The notes: generated by a model from the sequence alone, not told the origin. Counted from the first letter of the stretch, positions 1 to 5,727 are shown. The stretch is DNA of 12,292 nt from F23-B02 sp963620985 (GCA_963620985.1 CAVFCI010000061.1:1-12292); one strand, 5' to 3'. Numbers and translations: made by a program.

Positions 1-4
1 CCAT
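1..4 (-). CDS. 5' end of a minus-strand gene cut by the window edge
   Basis: An ATG at positions 4-2 on the minus strand is preceded by a strong ribosome binding site (AAAGGAGG, minus strand of 13-20) with 8 bases between GGAGG and ATG, and by a consensus promoter at 55-83. Only one codon and one base of the gene lie in the window, so the product cannot be identified. It is divergent from the small XRE regulator at 174-383, a common arrangement in which the regulator controls its neighbour. Confidence 0.6.
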
Positions 5-54
5 CGGCCTGTCCTCCTTTCCGGAGAGGTTTGTTCCTCTGCCTTACGAGTATT

Positions 55-83
55 ATTATAAAGGATTTCCTTTCAAATGTCAA
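55..83 (-). promoter_or_regulatory. consensus sigma-A promoter for the left-edge gene
   Basis: On the minus strand there is a perfect TTGACA -35 box (78-83), a 17-bp spacer and a perfect TATAAT -10 box (55-60). The expected start is near 48, giving a leader of about 45 nt before the ATG at 4. The -35 box overlaps the left arm of the inverted repeat at 81-114, so a protein bound there would block polymerase. Confidence 0.85.
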
Positions 84-114
84 CTATATTCTTTAATGTT
101 TTCCTATATAGTTG
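81..114. promoter_or_regulatory. inverted repeat, candidate operator
   Basis: CAACTATAT (81-89) and ATATAGTTG (106-114) form a perfect 9-bp inverted repeat with a 16-bp spacer. It lies between the minus promoter (55-83) and the plus promoter (126-154), touching the -35 of the first. The 25-bp centre-to-centre spacing is a little over two helical turns. Binding by the XRE protein at 174-383 is inference from position. Confidence 0.5.
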
Positions 115-125
115 AAAATTTTTAT

Positions 126-154
126 TTGGCATTAGAAAGGTTTTCATTTATATT
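126..154 (+). promoter_or_regulatory. promoter for the small XRE regulator
   Basis: TTGGCA (126-131), a 17-bp spacer and TATATT (149-154) form a good sigma-A-type promoter. The expected start is at about 160-161, almost on the AGGAGG at 161-166, so the leader would be very short. Confidence 0.55.
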
Positions 155-173
155 ATGTTCAGGAGGTGTGCAT

Positions 174-383
174 GTGGATATTTCAACAAAGATCAAGCTT
201 GCGGAAACCTATGCGAAAATGAGTGAAGCTGAACTTGCCCGCAAAATGGGGACAACTTCGCAGGCCCTCGGCCAGCGCATCAAAACCGGAAAGTTTTCTT
301 CTGCCGATCTCGATGCGATTGCTTCCGCACTTGGAGCGGAATTTGTTTGTCATTTCAAATTCCCCGATGGGACAGAGATATAA
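174..383 (+). CDS. small XRE/Cro-type helix-turn-helix regulator
   Basis: A 69-residue DNA-binding protein that is essentially one helix-turn-helix domain. The start chosen is GTG at 174, because AGGAGG (161-166) sits 7 bases upstream; the reading frame stays open further 5' but has no ribosome binding site there. Helices are clear: an N-terminal helix (IKLAETYAKMS), the turn-containing pair SEAELARKMGTTSQALGQRIKTG (about residues 17-39), then SADLDAIASALGAEF. The tail FVCHFKFPDGTEI resembles many short Firmicute regulators of this class (from memory). The likely role is local repression, possibly of the divergent left-edge gene and of itself through the inverted repeat at 81-114. The gene is followed directly by a hairpin terminator. 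The fold is confident; the target is unknown. Confidence 0.85.
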   Translation: MDISTKIKLAETYAKMSEAELARKMGTTSQALGQRIKTGKFSSADLDAIASALGAEFVCHFKFPDGTEI

Positions 384-416
384 AAATAGCAGGCGTCAGA
401 TTGGCGCCTGCTATTT
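384..416. terminator. bidirectional hairpin terminator between convergent genes
   Basis: The 12-bp arms 384-395 (AAATAGCAGGCG) and 405-416 pair perfectly, and a G-U plus a C-G pair can extend the stem inward to a 5-nt loop. It begins at the first base after the stop of the 174-383 gene and ends 2 bases before the stop of the convergent 419-670 gene. The A-rich and T-rich flanks let it serve both strands. Confidence 0.8.
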
Positions 417-418
417 CT

Positions 419-670
419 TCATTTATGCCCGGCACGGTGGCGGAGTTGCTGTGCTACATAGGGTGAATCTCTTTTGCTTCGGGTGAGCAGGTCGCTTATG
501 TCACAGTCGAGGGCCTCACAGAGCAGGTCCAGGTGTTCGAGGCTGATTCGCGTGGCGATCTCATGGTATAGGTCGTTGATCGTACCAGCCCTGATCCCGG
601 TCATCCTTGCTATGTCTGCCTGGGTCAGCCGCTTCTCACCCAGGAGCTTTGAAAGCTGAATTCTGATCAT
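419..670 (-). CDS. XRE/Cro-type helix-turn-helix regulator coupled to the surface protein gene
   Basis: An 83-residue protein with one Cro/C1-type HTH: IQLSKLLGEKRLTQADIARMTGIRAGTINDLYHE (about residues 4-37), then SLEHLDLLCEALDCDISDLL, the usual last two helices of a short XRE regulator. A basic tail of about 20 residues follows. The ATG overlaps the TGA of the upstream surface-protein gene by four bases (ATGA, 667-670). The ribosome binding site is weak, so translation probably depends on ribosomes finishing the upstream gene. It shares a transcript with the surface protein and ends at the shared terminator (384-416). It might autoregulate this pair; nothing in the sequence shows its operator. 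Confidence 0.85.
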   Translation of the reverse strand: MIRIQLSKLLGEKRLTQADIARMTGIRAGTINDLYHEIATRISLEHLDLLCEALDCDISDLLTRSKRDSPYVAQQLRHRAGHK

Positions 671-2478
671 TGCTCGCCTACGACCTTGGACAAGAAGGAC
701 GCAAAATCGCTCAGAGTAATTGCGGCATGAAGATCAATCGGGCTGTCCTCCATCCAGCCCAGCGCAACCGCTGTTTTTATTCCGGATTCCGCCCAGTGCC
801 CGGCTATGTCCATGTGTTTGATGTCGTACTCCTGCGGCTCTGCGAAGCGAGCAAAAATCATAATCATCTGCGCGCGGGTCAGAGGGCTGTCTGGGGCAAA
901 CCGGCTATTTCCGCATCCGGAGAATATCCCATCCTCCGTGAGCGAATCTATTTCCTTTCGATAGGCATTGTCCTCTGTGTCGGAATAAAAGGTCAGCGTC
1001 TTGGGAGAAGTGTCGGCGGTTTCTTCACGATTCAAAATCCCATAGAGATAGCCAGCTGCTTCTGCGCGGGAGATGATCTTGCTTTCTGGAATGTATTTCG
1101 GCAATACTTGGCACAGCTCCACCGCTGCAGAAGTGTTGATCTCGGCGGTACCGCAACGTAGCGGAGCTCTTGTGGGTTTATTATTTTGCGCTGGTGAAGT
1201 TGTCCCGCTGCTGTGATGCCCGGAAGATGATGAAGGCGGTGTTGCCGGCGCCGGCGGATCAGGCTGGGAGTCATCGTCGGAATCCTCCTCCGGCGGCTCT
1301 GGCAACGAAACCCGACTAAAGGCGAACGCCAGCGCGACCGGCTGGCCGCCAGCTTCACTTGGGGTTGCAAATGCCGTAGCTGGAGAATTCCCGGCATAGC
1401 GCTGCGAGGCATCATCAAGATACCAGCCTGCGGCGTTCATCTCTGCAGCGGCGAGTTCGCTTTCATAAAGCGCCAGATAGTCCTCTGCGGTGTCAAGCAC
1501 AGTGAGGCCATTCGCAGCGTACAAGTCTGCACCCGCAATTTCTGCGGAGTTGCCATAGATCTTACACCGCTGGATCTCGGCGGTGCCTGCGCTCCATACT
1601 CCGCCGCCGTGCTCTCCGGCAGAGCAGCCGGTGATCGTGCAATCGGCAATGGAGATGCCTCCATCTGAGCCGATCCCTCCTCCATATTGTGAGGCGTACC
1701 CCTGAGTGAAAGAGCAGCCAATGATTTCGGCGGCGGTATCGGAACAAAAGAGCTGCCCGCCCATGCCGGAATTTCCGCCATAAAAGGTGCAGTCTATCAA
1801 CCGCAGCGATCCTGCCGCATAGATGGAGCCTCCTGCGTTTTCAGCGCAGCCATTGGAAAAAGAGCAGTCCGTAATATTGACGGAGCCGAGTGCGTAAATG
1901 GAGCCGCCGTATTTAGACGCAGCCCCTGTCATAAAGACACAGTTATTCGCGCGGACTGCGGCACCAGTTCCTGCATAGATGTGACCGCCTTTTTCTGCGC
2001 GCCCCTCCTCGAAGTGGCAGTTTAAAAAAGTGACACTGCCACCCTCGATGAGACAGGCACTTTTCCCGGAACTTTCATTCGGATGCTGAAATCTTACTGC
2101 CTGGAAGTGAGAAACACCCCCTCTCTGGACAAATGAAAGGCCGCTGTTCTGACCGCCGCAAAATACAAGATTTGCAAAAGAGACAGACTGCCCATCTGGA
2201 AAATCCGGCGATATTGAAAGAACAACGCTTGTCTCTTCGGCTCCGGCGAGGAACACGGTTTTATCAACGGTCCCTATGCTCACTTCTTCCTGGATTTCTA
2301 TATCCCCGGCAATGTGGATCGTGTCCCCATCGACCGCTGCAGCTATGGCCTCCTGAAGCTCTGGCAGAGAATTCACCGTTACCTCTGCTTCTGCGGCATT
2401 CGCGGGAACAGTGCCCAAAGCGGAGACCATAAGCAACACAGCCAAAATTGCAGAGAACAGTTTTGATGATTTCTTCAT
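667..2478 (-). CDS. exported beta-helix surface protein with SLH-like C-terminus
   Basis: A 603-residue cell-surface protein. Residues 1-29 are a signal peptide (MKKSSK, hydrophobic stretch, ANA-A cleavage site). From about 33 to 330 it forms a right-handed parallel beta-helix of the pectate-lyase/Pmp type; rungs carry C-x-F/I, a small-residue segment and GG-x-I-Y/W. Cysteines fall at 154, 180, 205, 230, 255, 280 and 305, one per 25-26-residue rung. About 393-436 is an acidic, Pro/Ser/His-rich linker. The remainder (about 450-600) resembles two to three S-layer homology units (ISRAEAAGYLYGIL, LTRAQMIMIFARFAE, DIAGHWAESGIKTAVALGW), which would anchor it to cell-wall polymers. A ribosome binding site AAGGGAG lies 9 bases before the ATG. 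No catalytic motif was recognised, so adhesin or structural protein is as likely as carbohydrate-active enzyme. It overlaps the downstream XRE gene by ATGA. Confidence 0.85.
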   Translation of the reverse strand: MKKSSKLFSAILAVLLMVSALGTVPANAAEAEVTVNSLPELQEAIAAAVDGDTIHIAGDIEIQEEVSIGTVDKTVFLAGAEETSVVLSISPDFPDGQSVSFANLVFCGGQNSGLSFVQRGGVSHFQAVRFQHPNESSGKSACLIEGGSVTFLNCHFEEGRAEKGGHIYAGTGAAVRANNCVFMTGAASKYGGSIYALGSVNITDCSFSNGCAENAGGSIYAAGSLRLIDCTFYGGNSGMGGQLFCSDTAAEIIGCSFTQGYASQYGGGIGSDGGISIADCTITGCSAGEHGGGVWSAGTAEIQRCKIYGNSAEIAGADLYAANGLTVLDTAEDYLALYESELAAAEMNAAGWYLDDASQRYAGNSPATAFATPSEAGGQPVALAFAFSRVSLPEPPEEDSDDDSQPDPPAPATPPSSSSGHHSSGTTSPAQNNKPTRAPLRCGTAEINTSAAVELCQVLPKYIPESKIISRAEAAGYLYGILNREETADTSPKTLTFYSDTEDNAYRKEIDSLTEDGIFSGCGNSRFAPDSPLTRAQMIMIFARFAEPQEYDIKHMDIAGHWAESGIKTAVALGWMEDSPIDLHAAITLSDFASFLSKVVGEQ

Positions 2479-2501
2479 GATGTTTCGCTCCCTTCTATTT
2501 T

Positions 2502-2530
2502 TTGATAGATGCCCAGCATAACTGTTTCAA
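2502..2530 (-). promoter_or_regulatory. possible promoter for the surface protein gene
   Basis: On the minus strand, TTGAAA (2525-2530), a 17-bp spacer and TATCAA (2502-2507) lie just upstream of the ribosome binding site at 2488-2494. The -10 match is modest and the leader would be only about 17 nt. Confidence 0.35.
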
Positions 2531-2599
2531 ATATCCCCTCCTACTACAAGATGATACGAATTCGTTCAGATAAAGCATACTGAGGCGGAGCGGGTAAGT

Positions 2600-2618
2600 A
2601 CAGGCAAAGCGGGTGGGT
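2600..2618 (+). repeat. left terminal inverted repeat
   Basis: The plus strand reads ACAGGCAAAGCGGGTGGGT inward. It pairs with 3021-3039 with one mismatch and ends 4 bases from the stop codon of the zinc-ribbon gene. Confidence 0.65.
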
Positions 2619-2622
2619 AAAC

Positions 2623-2955
2623 TCATTTTTTCCACCTGCGGATCGTGGAGTCATCGGCTGGGCAGAGAGAATCATCCCCCTGCTGTACTGTCTTGATGAC
2701 CTCAGACGCATAGTGCTTGTACGGGATCAAGCTGTCCGGGATCTCCGCATGGATCTGTCTGCACACCGGGCAGCGCAACCGCCGGATCAGAAAGATGCGA
2801 GGCTTACCGTCTGCTCCTATGACCTTCCTTTTCCGGTGATCGTAGCCGGACATCAGAGCGCCGCATTCAGGACACATAGGCGCGTCTTTGTTCCTCACCA
2901 CATAAACACCCTTGCCAATGTCCAAAGACACCGTGTAGCGCGTTGCAACAAGCAT
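2623..2955 (-). CDS. small zinc-ribbon protein, DUF6431-like
   Basis: A 110-residue protein. The start is placed at ATG 2955 because AAGGAGGG (2961-2968) lies 5 bases upstream; an in-frame ATG at 2976 lacks such a site. It has two CPxC knuckles, C28/C31 (MCPECG) and C62/C65 (RCPVCR), forming a four-cysteine zinc ribbon, then AEIPDSLIPYKHYASEVI and an HTH-like ending DDSTIRRWKK. The pattern matches short proteins I recall as DUF6431, often found next to transposases; this was not searched. In that setting it may be the DNA-binding N-terminal part of a split transposase. It ends at an A6 run (minus strand of 2626-2631), so truncation of a longer protein is possible. The gene fills most of an inverted-repeat-bounded element (2600-3039). 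Confidence 0.7.
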   Translation of the reverse strand: MLVATRYTVSLDIGKGVYVVRNKDAPMCPECGALMSGYDHRKRKVIGADGKPRIFLIRRLRCPVCRQIHAEIPDSLIPYKHYASEVIKTVQQGDDSLCPADDSTIRRWKK

Positions 2956-3020
2956 AAAAGCCCTCCTTTCGTGCAAAGAGCATATCGCACGAAAAGAGGA
3001 CTTCGGGAAAGTGCAAGATC

Positions 3021-3039
3021 ACCCACCCGGTTTGCCTGT
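3021..3039 (-). repeat. right terminal inverted repeat
   Basis: The minus strand reads ACAGGCAAACCGGGTGGGT inward toward the zinc-ribbon gene; 18 of 19 positions match the left repeat. Confidence 0.65.
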
Positions 3040-3242
3040 TCCAAAGCGTTCCGAGCTGGTATCATGACGCCAGAGGCGCAAGGTACTGTGAAGAGGGGGC
3101 GGCCCTTTGCCGCGGGCTCGCCGACCCCGATTTTCGCGTAGTTGCCGGAGCGAAAAATTGTCATTTCCGTTCCGCTTTGCGTTGGAGAAATCGGCTGAAT
3201 ATCAGTTGCTTTTGTATTGTTTTGGCGAAAGGGACGGAGAAT
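3040..3242. other. gene-free stretch before the HTH gene
   Basis: No supported gene. It contains a GC-rich hairpin, GCGGC (3099-3103) and GCCGC (3109-3113) with loop CCTTT, inside a G-rich then C-rich tract. A minus-strand reading frame crosses the area but also runs through both neighbouring genes and lacks a ribosome binding site. It could hold regulatory or transfer-origin sequence of the accessory region; nothing proves it. Confidence 0.3.
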
Positions 3243-3467
3243 ATGGCTGTTGACGATTACATGTCTACGAGAGAAGCTGCGGAGCAATGGGGTATGACTA
3301 TGGCAAGCGTGCTTCGCCTGTGCAACCTCGGCAGGGTCGCTGGTGCCGGAAAGGTCGGCCATGCCTGGATCATTCCCAAAGATGCAGGTCGGCCATGTGA
3401 CGCCAGAATAACGACAGGGAAATGGATTGGATATTACTCACGCCATCGGCGCCATCGGAAATATTAA
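3243..3467 (+). CDS. small MerR/excisionase-like helix-turn-helix protein
   Basis: A 74-residue protein starting at ATG 3243, with a purine-rich stretch GGGACGGAGA (3231-3240) just before it; the longer open frame upstream has no better site. The domain is a winged HTH of the HTH_17/excisionase type: YMSTREAAEQWGMTMASVLRLCNLGRVAGAGKVGHAWIIPKDAGRPCDAR, where helix 1-turn-helix 2 is STREAAEQWGMTMASVLRLC and the wing is GKVGHAWIIP. The tail ends in a basic run (SRHRRHRKY). Such proteins act as recombination directionality factors or small regulators, often beside integrases. No integrase gene is in the window, but the gene sits next to repeats at 3559-3607 that could be recombinase arm sites. 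The fold is confident, the role tentative. Confidence 0.75.
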   Translation: MAVDDYMSTREAAEQWGMTMASVLRLCNLGRVAGAGKVGHAWIIPKDAGRPCDARITTGKWIGYYSRHRRHRKY

Positions 3468-3499
3468 AGCGGCAGCTGCTCTCATGGCAGCTGCCGCTT
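3467..3499 (+). terminator. strong hairpin at the end of the HTH gene
   Basis: The perfect 13-bp arms 3467-3479 (AAGCGGCAGCTGC) and 3487-3499 are separated by a 7-nt loop. The stem starts at the last base of the TAA stop codon. No real T-run follows, so it may be an inefficient terminator or an mRNA-stabilising end. Confidence 0.6.
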
Positions 3500-3558
3500 A
3501 GATTTCCATATCATCTATTGCTTACCGGGCAAATACGCAAGAGAAAAGAGCAGAAAAA

Positions 3559-3607
3559 TTAGCCCAATTTTTAGCCCTTTTTTCTGGATTTAGCCCAGTT
3601 TTAGCCC
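3559..3607 (+). repeat. four TTAGCCC direct repeats at the edge of the accessory region
   Basis: TTAGCCC occurs at 3559, 3571, 3590 and 3601 (start-to-start spacings 12, 19 and 11 bases) in an AT-rich setting. On the minus strand the same DNA reads as an open tail containing EWAKTGLNPEKRAKNW and ending at a stop near 3524, which could be the remains of an integrase C-terminus. Either reading fits an integration boundary just downstream of rpsI. Confidence 0.45.
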
Positions 3608-3658
3608 ATTCCAAAAGTGCTCTTACAAGTCAAAACGAATCAAAGCAAACCTAAAGAA

Positions 3659-3691
3659 AAAAGCCAGAAACCGTTGCGGTTTCTGGCTTTT
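3659..3691 (-). terminator. rpsI: intrinsic terminator of the rplM-rpsI operon
   Basis: The 14-bp arms 3659-3672 and 3678-3691 (AAAAGCCAGAAACC and complement) with a 5-nt loop lie 9 bases past the rpsI stop. On the minus strand the hairpin is followed by a T-rich run (TTTTTTCTTT), as expected. A T-run on the plus side may make it work in both directions. Confidence 0.85.
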
Positions 3692-3700
3692 CTTGATAAA

Positions 3701-4111
3701 TCAGCGCTTGGAGAACTGGGGGGCTCTTCTTGCCGCTTTCAAACCGTACTTCTTACGCTCTTTCATTCTCGGGTCGCGGGTCAGGAAGCCTGCGGCCTTG
3801 AGGGAGGCGCGGTAGCTCTCATCGACGAGGAGCAGTGCGCGGGAGATGCCGTGACGGATAGCGCCGGCCTGACCGGAAACGCCGCCGCCGTGGACGGTCG
3901 CCTCGATATCGACCTTGCCGACGGTGCCGGTGGTGACCAGAGGCTGACGAACGATGAGCTTCAGGGTCTCGAGACCGAAGTAATCGTCGATATCACGGCC
4001 ATTGATGGTGATGACACCTGTGCCGTTGGGGATGAGGTGGACGCGCGCGACGGACTGCTTTCTGCGTCCGGTGCCGTACATATACGGTCTTTTGCACTTA
4101 TAAGTTGCCAT
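3701..4111 (-). CDS. rpsI: 30S ribosomal protein S9
   Basis: 136 residues, the usual length for bacterial uS9. Hallmarks are GTGRRKQSVARV near the N-terminus, GGGVSGQAGAIRHGISRAL in the middle, DPRMKERKKYGLKAARRAPQ and the universal C-terminus QFSKR, which reaches the P-site tRNA in the assembled 30S subunit. An AGGAGG ribosome binding site precedes the ATG. It follows rplM by 15 bases, the standard pairing in bacteria, and is transcribed with it from the promoter at 4657-4685. A strong terminator follows, beyond which the accessory region begins. Confidence 0.98.
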   Translation of the reverse strand: MATYKCKRPYMYGTGRRKQSVARVHLIPNGTGVITINGRDIDDYFGLETLKLIVRQPLVTTGTVGKVDIEATVHGGGVSGQAGAIRHGISRALLLVDESYRASLKAAGFLTRDPRMKERKKYGLKAARRAPQFSKR

Positions 4112-4126
4112 ATTCTCTTCCTCCTA

Positions 4127-4555
4127 TTAGCGATCCCAAACTTCGGGCTTCTGTGCTGCGTGGGTGTGCTCTGCACCGGCGAAGATGCGCAGGCGCTTGA
4201 GCTGCCACTGAGCGATGGTGTTCTTCTGAAGCATGCCGCGGACTGCCAGACGCATTGCCAGCTCCGGACGCTTTGCCATCAGGTGCTTGTACTGGGTCTC
4301 CTTCAGGCCGCCGACCCAGCCGGAGTGAGTACGGTAGTACTTCTGCTCGAGCTTCTTGCCGGTCAGGACTGCGTCCTTGGCGTTGATGATGATGACGTAG
4401 TCGCCGCAGTCAACGTGCGGAGTATAAGTGGTCTTGAGCTTGCCGCGAAGCAGATCGGCGGCAGTCGCAGCAGTCTTGCCGAGGGGCTTGCCTGCCGCAT
4501 CAAGGACGTACCATTTTCTTTCAACGGTCTCCTTGGTAAGCATTGTCGTGGACAT
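4127..4555 (-). CDS. rplM: 50S ribosomal protein L13
   Basis: 142 residues, the typical length of bacterial uL13. Recognisable segments are the N-terminal ERKWYVLDAAGKPLGKTAATAADLLRGK, CGDYVIIINAKDAVLTGKK, YYRTHSGWVGGLKE and the C-terminal RGMLQKN-KRLRIFAGAEHTHAAQKPE. TTTTGGAGG lies 7 bases before the ATG. It is the first gene of the rplM-rpsI operon, with a consensus promoter about 100 bases upstream and a leader able to form alternative hairpins (4603-4650), where L13 may repress its own synthesis as known for Firmicute L13 leaders. Confidence 0.98.
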   Translation of the reverse strand: MSTTMLTKETVERKWYVLDAAGKPLGKTAATAADLLRGKLKTTYTPHVDCGDYVIIINAKDAVLTGKKLEQKYYRTHSGWVGGLKETQYKHLMAKRPELAMRLAVRGMLQKNTIAQWQLKRLRIFAGAEHTHAAQKPEVWDR

Positions 4556-4650
4556 ATTTGTGCCTCCAAAATAATTAAATATACTTTGACTTTTTAACGG
4601 GGCGCTATTAAAATACTTACGTCTGAAAATAAGCAGCTTTAACAGCGTGC
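4556..4650 (-). promoter_or_regulatory. rplM: structured 5' leader of rplM, candidate L13 autoregulatory leader
   Basis: The predicted transcript leader is about 95 nt. On the minus strand, CGCTGTTAAA (4638-4647) can pair with TTTAATAGCG (4603-4612), ten pairs including one G-U. The same upstream stretch lies in the loop of a competing hairpin, AAGCA with TGCTT. Two overlapping structures suit a leader that switches or binds protein. L13 leaders upstream of rplM are known in Firmicutes; matching this sequence to that family is inference. Confidence 0.45.
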
Positions 4651-4656
4651 TTTATT

Positions 4657-4685
4657 TTTATACCACAGTGACTAAACAGTGTCAA
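4657..4685 (-). promoter_or_regulatory. rplM: consensus promoter of rplM-rpsI
   Basis: On the minus strand: TTGACA (4680-4685), a 17-bp spacer and TATAAA (4657-4662). It is the strongest promoter near the operon and gives a leader of about 95 nt. Confidence 0.85.
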
Positions 4686-4711
4686 CACCAGTTTTAATTC
4701 TCGCTTCGGAA

Positions 4712-4741
4712 ACTCGCAAATACTCGCAAATGCTCCCAAAA
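4712..4741 (+). repeat. short 10-bp tandem repeat
   Basis: ACTCGCAAAT occurs twice in tandem (4712-4721, 4722-4731), followed by a degraded third copy GCTCCCAAAA (4732-4741). It lies between the divergent rplM promoter and the ttcA-like gene. No function can be assigned. Confidence 0.5.
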
Positions 4742-4789
4742 GCTGCTTGATGCTTGATTTCGATTTTAAATATAACGAGGTGCATTTTT

Positions 4790-5527
4790 ATGGACATTCG
4801 CGCACTTAACGAATTTTCCGGCATCATCCGCAGGGCTGTGGACGATTACGGCATGATAAACGAGGGCGACAGGGTCGCCGTCGGCGTGTCCGGCGGCAAG
4901 GACAGCATGCTGCTTCTGCTGGCGCTCAGGCATCTGCAAAGCTACTATCCCAAGCACTTCGAGCTTGAGGCGATCACCATCGAGCTCGGCTTCGAGGGCA
5001 TGGATTTCACGCCCGTGCGCGAGCTGTGCGCGGAGCTCGGCATACCCTACACCTGCCTCAAAACCGACATCAAGGAGATAGTTTTCGACGTGCGCAAGGA
5101 GGACAATCCCTGCTCGCTGTGCGCGAAGATGCGGCGCGGCGCGCTCAACGACGCGATACGGGAGCGCGGCATATCCAAGCTCGCGCTCGGCCACCATTTC
5201 GACGACGCGGTCGAGACCTTCCTCATGAGCCTGCTGTTCGAGGGGCGGCTGAGCTGCTTCAGGCCGGTGACGTACATGGACCGCAGCGGCGTTACGCAGA
5301 TACGCCCGCTCATCTACGCCGGCGAGCAGAAGATCATAAACCTCGCGGACGCGCTCGATGTGCCCATCGTCGAGAACCCCTGCCCGCAGGATAAGGCCAG
5401 CAAGCGCTATGAGATAAAGCAGCTCATCAGAACCCTCTCGGTCACCTACCCCGACATGAAGTCCAAGGTCTTCGGCGCAATGCAGCGCCTCCCCCTCCCC
5501 GGCTGGGGACTTTCACAGGCGCATTGA
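4790..5527 (+). CDS. TtcA-family PP-loop ATPase, probable tRNA 2-thiolation enzyme
   Basis: 245 residues. The start is ATG 4790, with GAGGTG about 8 bases upstream; an in-frame ATG at 4754 lacks a site. The PP-loop SGGKDS is at residues 34-39, followed by the N-type ATP pyrophosphatase fold. Other motifs are C108/C111 (NPCSLCAKMRRG), GHHFDDAVET (134-143), RPL and C198 (ENPCP). Three cysteines in these places match TtcA, which uses a [4Fe-4S] cluster to thiolate cytidine 32 of some tRNAs after adenylating it. It is shorter than E. coli TtcA and lacks TilS substrate-binding domains. Exact tRNA position and sulfur donor are not shown by the sequence. The last residues (GAH region) and TGA stop are encoded by an interspersed repeat beginning near 5517, so the native C-terminus may have been replaced. 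Confidence 0.88.
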   Translation: MDIRALNEFSGIIRRAVDDYGMINEGDRVAVGVSGGKDSMLLLLALRHLQSYYPKHFELEAITIELGFEGMDFTPVRELCAELGIPYTCLKTDIKEIVFDVRKEDNPCSLCAKMRRGALNDAIRERGISKLALGHHFDDAVETFLMSLLFEGRLSCFRPVTYMDRSGVTQIRPLIYAGEQKIINLADALDVPIVENPCPQDKASKRYEIKQLIRTLSVTYPDMKSKVFGAMQRLPLPGWGLSQAH

Positions 5528-5727
5528 CGCAGCTTTTTTGCTGGCGCTTTGACTCACCTACGGATACGGTGATTGCGGTTGCACGACCGGAAATTGCCGA
5601 CAAAACAAAAACTCTGTCGCTTCACGCGAGTACGGCACAAGCTTTGTCAGCACTGAAATCGGCGCACCAAGCCTTCCCCTTACTACGAGGGGAAGGTGTC
5701 AGCCGTGAGGCTGACGGATGAGGTGTT
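5517..5727 (+). repeat. composite intergenic repeat, copy R1
   Basis: Starts with AGGCGCATTGACGC (5517-5530, identical to 12109-12122), which includes the TGA of the ttcA-like gene. It continues through CCTACGGATACGGTGATTGC (from 5557), a variable part, CAAGCTTTG and GAAATCGGCGCACC, and ends in two hairpins: CCTTCCCCT/AGGGGAAGG (5672-5696) and GTCAGCC/GGCTGAC (5698-5715), then GGATGAGGTGTT. Same layout as R2 (inverted) and R3. Confidence 0.85.

Larger units (their letters stand above)
2600..3039. mobile_element. 440-bp miniature insertion-like element around a zinc-ribbon gene
   Basis: The segment is bounded by inward-facing 19-bp repeats, 2600-2618 and 3021-3039, identical at 18 of 19 positions (ACAGGCAAA, then G or C, then CGGGTGGGT). 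The only gene inside is the zinc-ribbon protein at 2623-2955, with its own ribosome binding site. No DDE or other transposase domain is present and I see no clear target-site duplication outside the repeats. It could be a non-autonomous or decayed insertion sequence, or a mobile cassette moved in trans. Calling it mobile is inference from the terminal repeats. Confidence 0.5.

Noticed and set aside
2495..2626. 43-codon minus-strand frame starting ATGA-overlapped with the zinc-ribbon stop, possibly reached by slippage at the A6 run
   Set aside because: The product resembles nothing recognisable and no proper slippery heptamer with a stimulatory structure is evident.
2895..3362. Minus-strand frame of 155 codons across the mini-element edge
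   Set aside because: It overlaps the zinc-ribbon gene on the same strand in another frame and the HTH gene on the other strand, and has no ribosome binding site.
3617..4597. Plus-strand frame of 326 codons
   Set aside because: It is antisense to rpsI and rplM, whose identity is certain; no ribosome binding site.
4747..4776. Possible promoter TTGATG-18-TATAAC before the ttcA-like gene
   Set aside because: Its start point would fall after the ribosome binding site, 7 bases before the ATG; a better promoter was not found.
5524..5721. 65-codon plus-strand frame after the ttcA-like gene
   Set aside because: It lies entirely within repeat R1 and is a by-product of the repeat.
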